27,006 nucleotides of DNA from CAYIBD01 sp964361655 (GTDB taxonomy: Bacteria; Patescibacteriota; Minisyncoccia; Sungbacterales; SURF-37). The position numbers were made by a program, and so were the translations under genes. Below the pieces are notes generated by a model, which saw only the letters and a program-made list of their open reading frames with translations, had not been told where the DNA came from and searched no databases. Below are positions 7,567 through 13,900 of the stretch, in pieces. Where the stretch lies: the NCBI GenBank assembly GCA_964361655.1, contig CAYIBD010000005.1, positions 1 to 27,006 on the forward strand, written 5' to 3'. How positions within the stretch are numbered: position 1 is the stretch's first letter; every line of letters starts with the position of its first letter.

Positions 7567-7621
7567 ATTGTTTGCCTGCGAGGACAAGCCGGCAGGCGCA
7601 GTCTGGGTAGCTACAAACAAT
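7567..7621. repeat. Structured hairpin family, copy A
   Basis: P1 is ATTGTTTG/CAAACAAT, P2 CTGC/GTAG, then GA opposite GG, and P3 GGAC/GTCT, with a 15-nt loop starting AAGCC and ending GCGCA. Copies B (24894-24946) and C (11594-11654) have the same architecture with different but complementary stems. Copy A lies between two convergent terminators (plus-strand unknown gene, minus-strand recG). Confidence 0.65.
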
Positions 7622-7653
7622 AGAACCCGCCGAAGCGTTCGCGGAGGCGGGTT
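7617..7653 (-). terminator. recG terminator (bidirectional)
   Basis: AACCCGCC (7624-7631) pairs with GGCGGGTT (7646-7653). Read on minus after recG the tract is CTATTGTTT; read on plus it is TTTCC. It touches hairpin copy A. Confidence 0.6.
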
Positions 7654-7687
7654 TCCTTGATGGTGAATTACTGACCCGTATGCGGCG

Positions 7688-9820
7688 TCACTCAAAATGC
7701 ACTGCGCTCCCGATATTCTCGATCCGCTCCTGCAAAAGCGGGTATTTCTTTAGCTCGAGGTCTTTGGCAACTAGAGTTTGCGCCTCACTGCGAGCCGCCT
7801 CGACCATTTTGATGTTCTTCAAGGCCTCCATGCCGACGTCGGAAATGCCCCACTGCTTCCGGCCGGAAAGCTCTCCCGGGCCTCGGAATCGCAAATCATA
7901 CTCGGCAAGTTCAAAGCCGGTCTTCACCTCCTGGAGCGCCTTCAGGCGGCGGTTCGAGGCATAATCCTGGCCGGTGGTAAAGACAAAACAATAGGACTTG
8001 CGCGAGCCGCGGCCGACCCGGCCGCGGAATTGATGCAATTGCGCGAGACCGAAGCGCTCGCCGCCCTCGATCATCATGATTGAAGCATTGGGTACATCGA
8101 CCCCAACTTCAACCACTGAAGTTGATACCAGGATATCGAGCTCACCCGACTTGAATTTTCGCATCACCGTTTCCTTTTCTTTGGGTTTCAGCTTGCCGTG
8201 CACCATGCCCACACGGAGATCGGGGAAAATTTCCTCCGAGAGTTTTTTATATTCTGCCTTTACCGACTTCACATCAGCCCAATCCATCCGCTGCTGGTAG
8301 CTGGTGGCTGGCAGCTGGTAGCTCGACTCCTGCGCCTTGGCCTCGATGCGGGGACAGATGACAAATACCTGGCCTCCACGCCTCACTTCCTCGCGGATGA
8401 ACTCGTAGGTTTTCTCGCGTTCGCGCAGGGCGACGACTCTTGTCTCCACCGGCTCGCGGCCAGGCGGCATTTCGTCTAAAACCGTGAGGTCGAGGTCGCC
8501 GTAGATGGTGAGGGCGAGCGTGCGGGGAATTGGCGTTGCGCTCATGCTCAAGAAATGGGGGCGGATTCCTTTGGTGGCCGCCCGACGCTGGGTAACTCCG
8601 AACCGATGCTGCTCGTCCACGATGACAAAGGCAAGCTTCTTGAATTTTACGCGGTCTTCGATCAGGGCATGCGTACCGATGAGAATCTGGATCTCGCCAT
8701 TGAGACACCACTTCAAAAGCTGACTTTTTGAAATGTGCGTGTGGGATTTCGGATTGACTTTGGAGGGATATTTTCTCGCCTCGGATGAGGTAAGAAGCCC
8801 GATGCGGACTTTGAATGGTCTAAGTCGTGTGATGAATTCCTCGAAGTGCTGACGGGCCAGAATCTCGGTCGGCGCCATGTAAGCCACTTGATAACCGGCG
8901 GCCACGACGTTGAAGGCGCAGGCAGCGGCTACCACGGTCTTGCCCGAGCCAACATCCCCCTCCAAGAGCCGGGCCACGGGGTGCGGCTTTTGGAAATCCT
9001 GCAGAATATGCCAGATGGCTTTTCGCTGGGCGTTCGTTAGCTGGAATGGGAGCGATTCGACAAAGCGCTTGACGAGTTCGGTGTTGGTTTCTATTTTGAG
9101 TGACTTCTCTTGCGCGAGCTTCTTTCGCTCGCGCTGGCGGTCGAGCTGAATCAAGAAAATTTCCTCAAAGGCAAAGCGTTTGCGGCTGGCCTCGGCCTCA
9201 CCAAGCGATTTGGGGCCGTGAATGACGCGGAGGGCGCGTTCGAACGACGGCAAATGATATTTCTCCAAAATTTCGCGTGGGATGACGTCGGGTTCGCGAC
9301 CGATCCCTGGGAGCAGCCGCTGAATCTGATAGCGGAACCAGCGCGAGGAGAGGCCGTAGGTTTCGGGGTAAATCGGCAAGAGCGCATTGCCGTACTGAAT
9401 CTTAAGCTCGCCTTGCTCAAGCGGCTCGAAAAGGGGGTTAACCATGGCCAGCCCAAGTTTGGTGCGCGAAACTCTGCCCGAGAGCCGGACGCGCGTTCCT
9501 TTTTTCAGAATGTTTGCCACGTAGGGCTGGTTGAACCAGACCACGGAGAGGAGACCGGTTTCGTCCTTGACCACGCCTTCGGCAATGCGCATTTTTCGCT
9601 TCCACGTTTTTTCCGGCTTGATGGCCACGACCTCGGTCATAACCGTGGCTTTTTCGCCCTCGCCGAGATCGCGGATGGATTTTTGCGCCCCGATTGCCTC
9701 ATAGCGCGACGGGAAATGAAAGAGAAGGTCGCGCACGGTTTCAATACCGAGCTTTTTTAGGGCTGAAGCCTGCCGCGGCGTCAGGCGGAGTGTATCTTCA
9801 ATTCTCCGGCCGAGCTCCAT
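7688..9820 (-). CDS. recG: ATP-dependent DNA helicase RecG
   Basis: RecG reverses stalled replication forks and processes branched DNA. The 710-aa protein has the N-terminal wedge/OB region (TVMTEVVAIKPEKTW...), then Walker A GDVGSGKT (about residue 291), the TRG-type motor signature DEQHRFG (about 401), SATPIPRTLAL, the helicase C domain with HGKLKPKEKE, and the Q-motif QLHQFRGRVGRG. An odd stretch, SSYQLPATSYQQ, interrupts the motor domain and is encoded by a CTGGTAGCTGG repeat (8293-8323). The ATG is 8 nt downstream of a good -10 box and has no SD. Confidence 0.96.
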   Translation of the reverse strand: MELGRRIEDTLRLTPRQASALKKLGIETVRDLLFHFPSRYEAIGAQKSIRDLGEGEKATVMTEVVAIKPEKTWKRKMRIAEGVVKDETGLLSVVWFNQPYVANILKKGTRVRLSGRVSRTKLGLAMVNPLFEPLEQGELKIQYGNALLPIYPETYGLSSRWFRYQIQRLLPGIGREPDVIPREILEKYHLPSFERALRVIHGPKSLGEAEASRKRFAFEEIFLIQLDRQRERKKLAQEKSLKIETNTELVKRFVESLPFQLTNAQRKAIWHILQDFQKPHPVARLLEGDVGSGKTVVAAACAFNVVAAGYQVAYMAPTEILARQHFEEFITRLRPFKVRIGLLTSSEARKYPSKVNPKSHTHISKSQLLKWCLNGEIQILIGTHALIEDRVKFKKLAFVIVDEQHRFGVTQRRAATKGIRPHFLSMSATPIPRTLALTIYGDLDLTVLDEMPPGREPVETRVVALREREKTYEFIREEVRRGGQVFVICPRIEAKAQESSYQLPATSYQQRMDWADVKSVKAEYKKLSEEIFPDLRVGMVHGKLKPKEKETVMRKFKSGELDILVSTSVVEVGVDVPNASIMMIEGGERFGLAQLHQFRGRVGRGSRKSYCFVFTTGQDYASNRRLKALQEVKTGFELAEYDLRFRGPGELSGRKQWGISDVGMEALKNIKMVEAARSEAQTLVAKDLELKKYPLLQERIENIGSAVHFE
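8293..8323. repeat. CTGGTAGCTGG repeat inserted in recG
   Basis: About 31 nt of CTGGTAGCTGGTGGCTGGCA-type repeat, closely matching the CTGGTTGCTGG repeat inside valS (22021-22055). It adds about 12 residues in frame. Confidence 0.8.
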
Positions 9821-9828
9821 ACGCTCTG

Positions 9829-9857
9829 ACCATAATGCAAAACCGCGATGGTGTCAT
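9829..9857 (-). promoter_or_regulatory. recG promoter, embedded in the tRNA-Arg terminator
   Basis: On minus ATGACA (9857-9852) and TATGGT (9834-9829) are 17 bp apart, and ATG is 8 nt further on. The -35 box lies inside the hairpin that terminates tRNA-Arg (9837-9868), so one sequence serves both purposes. Confidence 0.55.
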
Positions 9858-9868
9858 CACGGTTTTGC
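9837..9868 (-). terminator. tRNA-Arg terminator
   Basis: GCAAAACCGcGATG (9837-9850) pairs with CATCaCGGTTTTGC (9855-9868) around GTGT. On minus the stem ends in GGTTTTGC, four nt after the tRNA 3' end. Confidence 0.7.
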
Positions 9869-9871
9869 CTG

Positions 9872-9944
9872 CGTCCCTGCGAGGACTCGAACCCCGAACC
9901 TCCTGGTCCGAAGCCAGGCGCTCTATCCATTGAGCTACAGGGAC
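9872..9944 (-). tRNA. tRNA-Arg(UCG)
   Basis: Acceptor GTCCCTG/CAGGGAC, D stem GCTC/GAGC, anticodon stem CCTGG/CCAGG around loop CTTCGGA (anticodon UCG, codon CGA), T arm CGGGG-TTCGAGT-CCTCG, discriminator G. No encoded CCA. It has its own minus-strand promoter at 9983-10011 and terminator at 9837-9868. Confidence 0.93.
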
Positions 9945-9982
9945 AACGATGGGGGTAAGTTGAGTTATGGATGCACGACTGA

Positions 9983-10011
9983 ACGGTAACAGGGAAATTG
10001 AAAAATCGCAA
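9983..10011 (-). promoter_or_regulatory. tRNA-Arg promoter
   Basis: On minus TTGCGA (10011-10006), a 17-bp spacer and TACCGT (9988-9983), about 38 nt upstream of the tRNA. It overlaps the oppositely directed cca promoter. Confidence 0.5.
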
Positions 10012-10025
10012 GATTTTGCTACCAT
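9998..10025 (+). promoter_or_regulatory. cca promoter (leaderless)
   Basis: TTGAAA (9998-10003), a 16-bp spacer and TACCAT (10020-10025). ATG at 10032 is exactly 6 nt past the -10 box, where transcription should begin, so the mRNA is predicted to be leaderless. Confidence 0.6.
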
Positions 10026-10031
10026 ACGCGC

Positions 10032-11597
10032 ATGGCTCGAAGCACTGACGTCCCGACCGAAGTCCGCACCGTGATCAGCGGACTCGTCGCCAAGGGTTTT
10101 GAAGCGTATGCCGTTGGCGGGTGCGTGCGCGATCTCCTGCTCGGCCGTAAGCCGAATGACTGGGACGTGGCCACCAATGCCGCGCCGGAGCAAATCCGGG
10201 AGATTTTCCCCGAGAGTTTTTACGAAAACAAATTTTTCACTGTGACGGTGAAAATAAGCACCGAGGAGCCGACCCTCCGCGAGATCGAGGTGACGACCTA
10301 TCGCGCCGAAGGCCGCTACCGCGACGCCCGGCATCCCGAAGACGTCAGGCCAGCCAAAACCCTTGAAGAGGACCTGGCCCGGAGGGACTTTACGATCAAT
10401 GCTATGGCCCTCCGTCTCTCGAATGACTCTCAAATTAAATCGAATGACGCTCGAATGGCAATATTCGAGAAACATTCGAGAAAGCATATTCGAGAACCAT
10501 TCGGGAAATACGAGATTATTGATCCCTACGGCGGTCAGAAGGACCTTGAGGCGAAATTAGTCCGGGCCGTGGGTAATCCCGAGCGCCGGTTCGAAGAAGA
10601 TGCCCTGCGCATGCTCCGGGCGGTGCGTATTGCCTCTGAACTCGACTTGGCCATCGAGGAGAAAACAAAGGCGGCCATCCTGGCTAATGCCTCCTGGCTC
10701 CAAGCCATTTCCAAAGAACGCATCCGCGACGAGCTTTCCAAAATCCTGATGACCGAGCGGGCCTGGCCAGGTCTTGAAATGCTCCACGAACTCGGACTGC
10801 TGAAGCACGTTATCCCCGAGCTTGAGGAAGGGATTGGCGTGACCCAGAACAAGCACCACGTCTACACCGTCTGGGAGCACAACATGCGTTCGTTGGATTT
10901 TGCGGTCCGGAACAATTTTGGGCTGGCGGTGCGCCTGGGCGCCGTGCTCCACGACGTGGGTAAACCCCGCGCCAAACGCGGCGAAGGCCCGGATTCCACG
11001 TTTTACGGACATGACGTTCTTGGGGCCAAAATGACCTACCAGATTTTGACGCGCCTCCGCTATCCCGAAATCTTCGTAGATCGCGTGGCCAAGCTCGTGC
11101 GCTGGCATTTATTCCGCTATGACTACGAAGTAGATGAGGTGCAGACCACGGATTCATCTATCCGCCGCTTGATCCGCAATGTCGGCACCGAAAACATCGA
11201 GGATCTGGTGAAAGTGAGAATGTGCGACCGGGTTGGCTCGGGCGTGCCCAAGGCCGTGCCCTATCGCCTGCGGCACTTCCAGTTTCGCGTGGAGAAAGCG
11301 CTCCGCGAACACGAGGCGGTGAAGGTAACCATGTTGCAGGCGAACGGCGAAGATGTTATGAGGATCCTAGGCATTGAGCCGGGGCCGAAGGTAGGCCACG
11401 TCTTAAACGCGCTCCTGGAAGAGGTGCTGGATGATCCGACCAAGAATACGCGTGAGAATCTGGAATCTAGAATCAAGAATCTGGGAAAATTGAGCGACGA
11501 TGAATTGATCAAGCTTCGAGAGCAGGCCGAGGAGCGCGTGGAGTTGCTGGAAGACCAGCGGGAGCAAGAAATCAAAAAGAAGTATTATGTAAAATGA
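10032..11597 (+). CDS. cca: CCA-adding tRNA nucleotidyltransferase / poly(A) polymerase family with HD domain
   Basis: The enzyme adds CCA to tRNA 3' ends. This is essential here, because none of the tRNA genes whose 3' end is visible encodes CCA. The 521-aa protein has the class II nucleotidyltransferase signature VGGCVRDLLLGRKPNDWDVAT near residue 27, RRDFTINAMAL, the RNA-binding head domain (RRFEEDALRMLRAVRIASEL), and an HD domain (AVLHDVGKP, GHDVLGAK). Residues around 130-160 (nt 10420-10512) are a repeat-encoded insertion between INAMAL and IDPYGG that related enzymes lack or keep short. The C terminus is a charged, probably coiled-coil helix. Confidence 0.92.
   Translation: MARSTDVPTEVRTVISGLVAKGFEAYAVGGCVRDLLLGRKPNDWDVATNAAPEQIREIFPESFYENKFFTVTVKISTEEPTLREIEVTTYRAEGRYRDARHPEDVRPAKTLEEDLARRDFTINAMALRLSNDSQIKSNDARMAIFEKHSRKHIREPFGKYEIIDPYGGQKDLEAKLVRAVGNPERRFEEDALRMLRAVRIASELDLAIEEKTKAAILANASWLQAISKERIRDELSKILMTERAWPGLEMLHELGLLKHVIPELEEGIGVTQNKHHVYTVWEHNMRSLDFAVRNNFGLAVRLGAVLHDVGKPRAKRGEGPDSTFYGHDVLGAKMTYQILTRLRYPEIFVDRVAKLVRWHLFRYDYEVDEVQTTDSSIRRLIRNVGTENIEDLVKVRMCDRVGSGVPKAVPYRLRHFQFRVEKALREHEAVKVTMLQANGEDVMRILGIEPGPKVGHVLNALLEEVLDDPTKNTRENLESRIKNLGKLSDDELIKLREQAEERVELLEDQREQEIKKKYYVK
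10422..10512. repeat. CATTCGAGAAA-type repeat inserted in cca
   Basis: Repeated and partly inverted copies of CGAATGAC/ATTCGAGAA (for example CATTCGAGAAA at about 10472-10482 and ATTCGAGAACCATTCGGGAA at about 10489-10508) encode about 30 polar residues in frame. Confidence 0.7.
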
Positions 11598-11654
11598 AGC
11601 ATTTGTCCGCGAGGGCAAGCCACAGCGCCGCCCGAACGGATACAAATGCTTCAT
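11594..11654. repeat. Structured hairpin family, copy C
   Basis: P1 is 13 bp (ATGAAGCATTTGT with its complement at 11642-11654), P2 CCGC/ACGG with one C-A mismatch, then GA opposite GA, and P3 GGGC/GCCC, with a 13-nt loop AAGCCACAGCGCC. The cca stop codon (11595-11597) is part of P1. Compared with copy B, P3 changes from GGAC/GTCC to GGGC/GCCC, a compensatory change. Confidence 0.65.
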
Positions 11655-11723
11655 CCCGAGCGCAGCGAGGGATGTAATGTCATCCCGAGGTCCGACGTAC
11701 GTCGGACCGAGGGATCCCATCGA
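11653..11723. repeat. CATCCCGAG palindromic repeats
   Basis: Two copies of CATCCCGAG...GAGGGAT(G). The second encloses a perfect 20-bp palindrome at 11689-11708 (GGTCCGACGT and its complement). A related CATCCTGAG...CTCAGGATG palindrome is inserted within tsaD (26158-26217). Confidence 0.7.
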
Positions 11724-11729
11724 ATAAGG

Positions 11730-11800
11730 CGGGCCATAGTGTAACGGCAGCACGAGTCCTTCGGGAGGATTTAGTCCCGGTTCGAATCCGGGTGGCCCGA
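11730..11800 (+). tRNA. tRNA-Pro(CGG)
   Basis: Acceptor CGGGCCA/TGGCCCG, a three-pair D stem GTG/CAC, anticodon stem AGTCC/GGATT (one G-U) around loop TTCGGGA (anticodon CGG, codon CCG), T arm CCCGG-TTCGAAT-CCGGG, discriminator A. C1-G72 and G37 are typical of tRNA-Pro. No encoded CCA. Confidence 0.9.
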
Positions 11801-11981
11801 TTGCTGATTTGCCGGAAAGTAACCGCTTATGTTTGAAGAAATCGAAAACTCTTCACTAATAGTGTTGATTCGCAACCTGTCCTAAGCAAGTTGACATTTA
11901 TCCACGCACCCTGCTACTAATGTTAAGGTCAGGATATAATGAAGCTGTACAGGTATCTGGCAAAATAACAATTTCAAAACT
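11801..11981 (+). promoter_or_regulatory. Intergenic promoter region of the toxin-antitoxin-like island
   Basis: This AT-rich stretch holds a consensus TTGACA (11891-11896) 18 bp before TACTAA (11915-11920), and a perfect TATAAT (11935-11940) with a weaker -35. The leader to ATG 11982 would be 35-60 nt with no clear SD. Base composition differs from the GC-rich neighbours. No other gene is seen here. Confidence 0.5.
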
Positions 11982-12182
11982 ATGCGAAAATCAAAGATTG
12001 TAAAAGACAAAAGAATCTTGGGCGGTAAGCCAGTCATTCAGGGCACTAGGATTCCCGTCACCGCTGTCTTAGAGCAGCTGAAGAATGGAAATGGCACGGG
12101 GAAACACGTGAAAGACATGTACCCCCACCTTTCTCGTCGCGACATAGATGCGGCTTTAGAGTACGCCAGATCAACTAGGTAA
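11982..12182 (+). CDS. DUF433 family protein (VapB-type antitoxin-like)
   Basis: The 66-aa protein has the DUF433 core: RILGGKPVIQGTRIPVTAVLEQLKNG, then a helix-turn-helix-like MYPHLSRRDIDAALEYA. Members are small DNA-binding antitoxins, commonly next to a PIN-like DUF5615 toxin. No DUF5615 gene follows here; instead a HicB-like and a HicA-like gene come next. Its own start has no SD. Base composition is more AT-rich than the flanks, hinting at transfer. Confidence 0.85.
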   Translation: MRKSKIVKDKRILGGKPVIQGTRIPVTAVLEQLKNGNGTGKHVKDMYPHLSRRDIDAALEYARSTR

Positions 12183-12211
12183 TTTGGTCTGCGAGGGAAA
12201 GAGCAATCCGT

Positions 12212-12619
12212 ATGAGAAATACAAAGGAAAGAGGTAAATTCACGTTATTTGTGTACCGCGAACGGCCGAATTACTACGTCGGCGTCTGCTTAGAATTTGA
12301 CCTGATCCAGGAAGGAAAAAACGCGGCAGAGACCTTGGGACGCATCAGAGCATCCAGCCTCGCGTTCCTCAAGACCGTAAGGAAAAAGCGCTACAGCGAC
12401 AGCCTCCTCAACACGCCGGCACCAGACGAGTATTGGGGAAGGTACTACCGATTTCTCAAGCAGCGAGCCGCACTGGTGAGAAACATAGAAGAGCGATTAG
12501 GGAAAGCGAAACAAGAAAAGCTGATGCGCTGGGATGACTTTATCAATAGCGCCCAAACCGTACAAGACGTACTCTACGATCCTCGCTCTCTGAAAACGAA
12601 ATCAATGCTCAATGTCTAG
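12212..12619 (+). CDS. HicB-like antitoxin, 135 aa
   Basis: The N-terminal half (FTLFVYRERPNYYVGVCLEF then DLIQEGKNAAETLGRIRAS) matches the partial RNase H-like fold of HicB: a beta hairpin with 'Y..VCLEFDL' followed by 'G.t..EAl..i'. The C-terminal half is a charged helical region that could bind DNA, but I see no clear ribbon-helix-helix. It overlaps the downstream HicA-like gene by 8 nt, as expected for a toxin-antitoxin pair, although HicB before HicA is the less common order. It starts 29 nt after the DUF433 gene. Assignment rests on pattern and gene order only. Confidence 0.6.
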   Translation: MRNTKERGKFTLFVYRERPNYYVGVCLEFDLIQEGKNAAETLGRIRASSLAFLKTVRKKRYSDSLLNTPAPDEYWGRYYRFLKQRAALVRNIEERLGKAKQEKLMRWDDFINSAQTVQDVLYDPRSLKTKSMLNV

Positions 12620-12869
12620 ACGGGGTAAGAAAAAATCCGGCAAAGTAACCCTAACGCCCGAGAAACCACGGGAAGCAATCCGGAAGCTGGGGCAGAACGG
12701 CTTCCGGCTTGTCAATCGCGACGGCGGCGATTGGTTCTATTCCCGGGAGAAAAACGGAAAACGGTATTTGGTAATGGTTAGCGTCCATCCAAGAGAACTC
12801 GGCAAGCCATTTGTAAAAAACATCATAAGAAAATCTGGGAAAACCAATAGCGAGTGGGCGGAACTTTAG
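12612..12869 (+). CDS. HicA-like protein with altered active site, 85 aa
   Basis: The layout follows HicA mRNA interferases: 'PREAIRKLGQNGFRLVNRDG', then a strand 'WFYSREKNGKRYLVMVSVH', then 'LGKPFVKNIIRKSGKTNSEW' (the usual GTL..IlKqaGis..ef). The catalytic GSH motif of HicA is replaced by GGDW, so the key His is missing. The protein may be an inactive homologue, a divergent toxin using another residue, or a non-toxin dsRBD-like protein. It overlaps the HicB-like gene by 8 nt. Confidence 0.6.
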   Translation: MSRRGKKKSGKVTLTPEKPREAIRKLGQNGFRLVNRDGGDWFYSREKNGKRYLVMVSVHPRELGKPFVKNIIRKSGKTNSEWAEL

Positions 12870-12994
12870 CGGTATTCCGCGGGAGACCGAGACACCCCGC
12901 CAATCCAAGGTTCGGAAATCATCCAAGAGTCCCGATCAGTAAAATTTAGGCGGGTGAAGGTTCGATTCAGCGCTCCGAATCAGTAATAACGAAC
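12870..12994. other. Intergenic DNA with a tRNA 3'-end-like remnant
   Basis: No gene is seen. GGTTCGATTC near 12959-12968 resembles a tRNA T-arm but has no cloverleaf around it. It stands where tRNA-Gly stands relative to the second copy of the element described at 12995-13180. Confidence 0.3.
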
Positions 12995-13180
12995 AAGGGA
13001 CGGAGGAAATCAACTGCTTGATTTCCGTTGGGAATCGAAGGGCAAGCGTTGCGCCGCAGACACCGCGAGCCCGGGCCCGCAGGGGGATTCACAGCGGCCC
13101 GACCAAACCAAAAACCCCTTGCGGGGTTTTTGGTTTGGTTTCAGGGACCGACCGAAAGCGCAAAGCGTAGCGGGTATTCC
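12995..13180. repeat. tRNA-linked element, copy 1 (degenerate)
   Basis: A hairpin (GGAAATCAA/TTGATTTCC, 13005-13026) is followed by GGGAATCGAAGG (13030-13041), TGCGCCG, CCGCGAG, and a right end CGACCGAAAGCGCAAAGCG...ATTCC. The same order (hairpin, GGGAATCGAAGG, TGCGCCG, CCGCGAG, CGACCGAGCGCGAAGCG, GATTCC) occurs in the copy downstream of tRNA-Gly. A terminator (13102-13139) sits inside this copy. Confidence 0.55.
13102..13140. terminator. Strong bidirectional intrinsic terminator
   Basis: A 17-bp perfect stem (ACCAAACCAAAAACCCC and its complement) with loop TTGC and T-rich flanks on both strands. It can end transcription from the toxin-antitoxin-like island on plus. It lies 230 nt from the nearest gene end, inside the degenerate element. 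Confidence 0.8.
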
Positions 13181-13474
13181 ACAAATATTGTCGGTGGCAT
13201 CATCCGACCGCAGTCGGCGTGATCGCGCACCAGAGGTGGTATGTTCCAACTTGATCTACGTGCCTTTCTTGTCAGCCCCTGAAAGAACGTCGGTCATTTC
13301 GCATGACACTAGCGGCATTGAGCCAACAGCTTTTTACACCTTCACTATGTGAAAACCGTCAAAAAAATCAAGTGGCAGCTAGTTAGGGTTACCCACATCC
13401 TATGCACAGAAATCTCAGAGATATGCGGAGGTTTTCCAGAAATCCCCCAGGCGCGCCGTATTGCTCGCCCGCGA
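13181..13474. other. Intergenic DNA, no supported gene
   Basis: I see only short open frames without SD or family features. The 13349-13474 portion is AT-richer. The tRNA-Gly promoter begins at 13475. Confidence 0.4.
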
Positions 13475-13503
13475 TTGAATTTTGCTCGCATGTTCGCTAC
13501 CAT
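13475..13503 (+). promoter_or_regulatory. tRNA-Gly promoter
   Basis: TTGAAT (13475-13480), a 17-bp spacer and TACCAT (13498-13503), 19 nt before the tRNA. Confidence 0.6.
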
Positions 13504-13522
13504 AGCCCCATCCGAACCATCT

Positions 13523-13593
13523 GCGGGTATCGTATAGTGGCAATACCTTAGCTTTCCAAGCTAATGCCGGGGGTTCGATTCCCCCTACCCGCT
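13523..13593 (+). tRNA. tRNA-Gly(UCC)
   Basis: Acceptor GCGGGTA/TACCCGC, anticodon stem TTAGC/GCTAA around loop TTTCCAA (anticodon UCC, codon GGA), T arm with GGTTCGATTCC, discriminator U as usual for bacterial tRNA-Gly, no encoded CCA. Its last 18 nt plus 3 nt of flank (13576-13596) are repeated exactly at 13741-13761. Confidence 0.92.
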
Positions 13594-13761
13594 CAACTTC
13601 CTAGAATCCTTCAAAATGTTAGTTGAACGGGTAGAGCAAGACGCCTGCGCGTCTTGCGTGGGGAATCGAAGGCCGGAGCGATGCGCCGAAGGCGCCGCGA
13701 GGCGGGGTCGCGACCGAGCGCGAAGCGCGAGAGTTGTGACCGATTCCCCCTACCCGCTCAA
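13576..13761 (+). mobile_element. tRNA-Gly-anchored element, copy 2, bounded by 21-bp direct repeats
   Basis: CGATTCCCCCTACCCGCTCA plus A occurs at 13576-13596 (tRNA 3' end) and 13741-13761, giving a 165-bp repeat unit. The 144 bp between hold hairpin GCAAGACG/CGTCTTGC (13636-13657) and the motif GGGAATCGAAGG (13661-13672), whose GGGAATCG can pair with CGATTCCC of the right repeat. GC-rich hairpins (GCGCC-GAA-GGCGC, GCGCGAAGCGC) follow. There is no coding capacity. A T-rich run (CTTCTTTTTT) follows the right repeat. It resembles a non-autonomous insertion at a tRNA att-like site, or a structured tail of the tRNA transcript. Confidence 0.5.
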
Positions 13762-13836
13762 AGCTTCTTTTTTCAAAAGTATATTGATCAGCTTGGAGCG
13801 AGGTTCGTTCATCTCCGTGATTGATGCAATCTTGTC
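13762..13836. other. Intergenic DNA between the tRNA-Gly element and a terminator
   Basis: AT-richer stretch open in one frame on each strand, without start signals. I see no supported gene. Confidence 0.35.
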
Positions 13837-13871
13837 AAAGAAACGGCCTCTGGCGAACTCGGTCCAGAGGC
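13837..13871 (-). terminator. Terminator of the secreted-protein gene
   Basis: On minus GCCTCTGG (13871-13864) pairs with CCAGAGGC (13853-13846), followed by CGTTTCTTT. It lies 30 nt after the stop codon. Confidence 0.7.
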
Positions 13872-13900
13872 ACGCGGTACCCTCGGCATGCTCCTGACTA

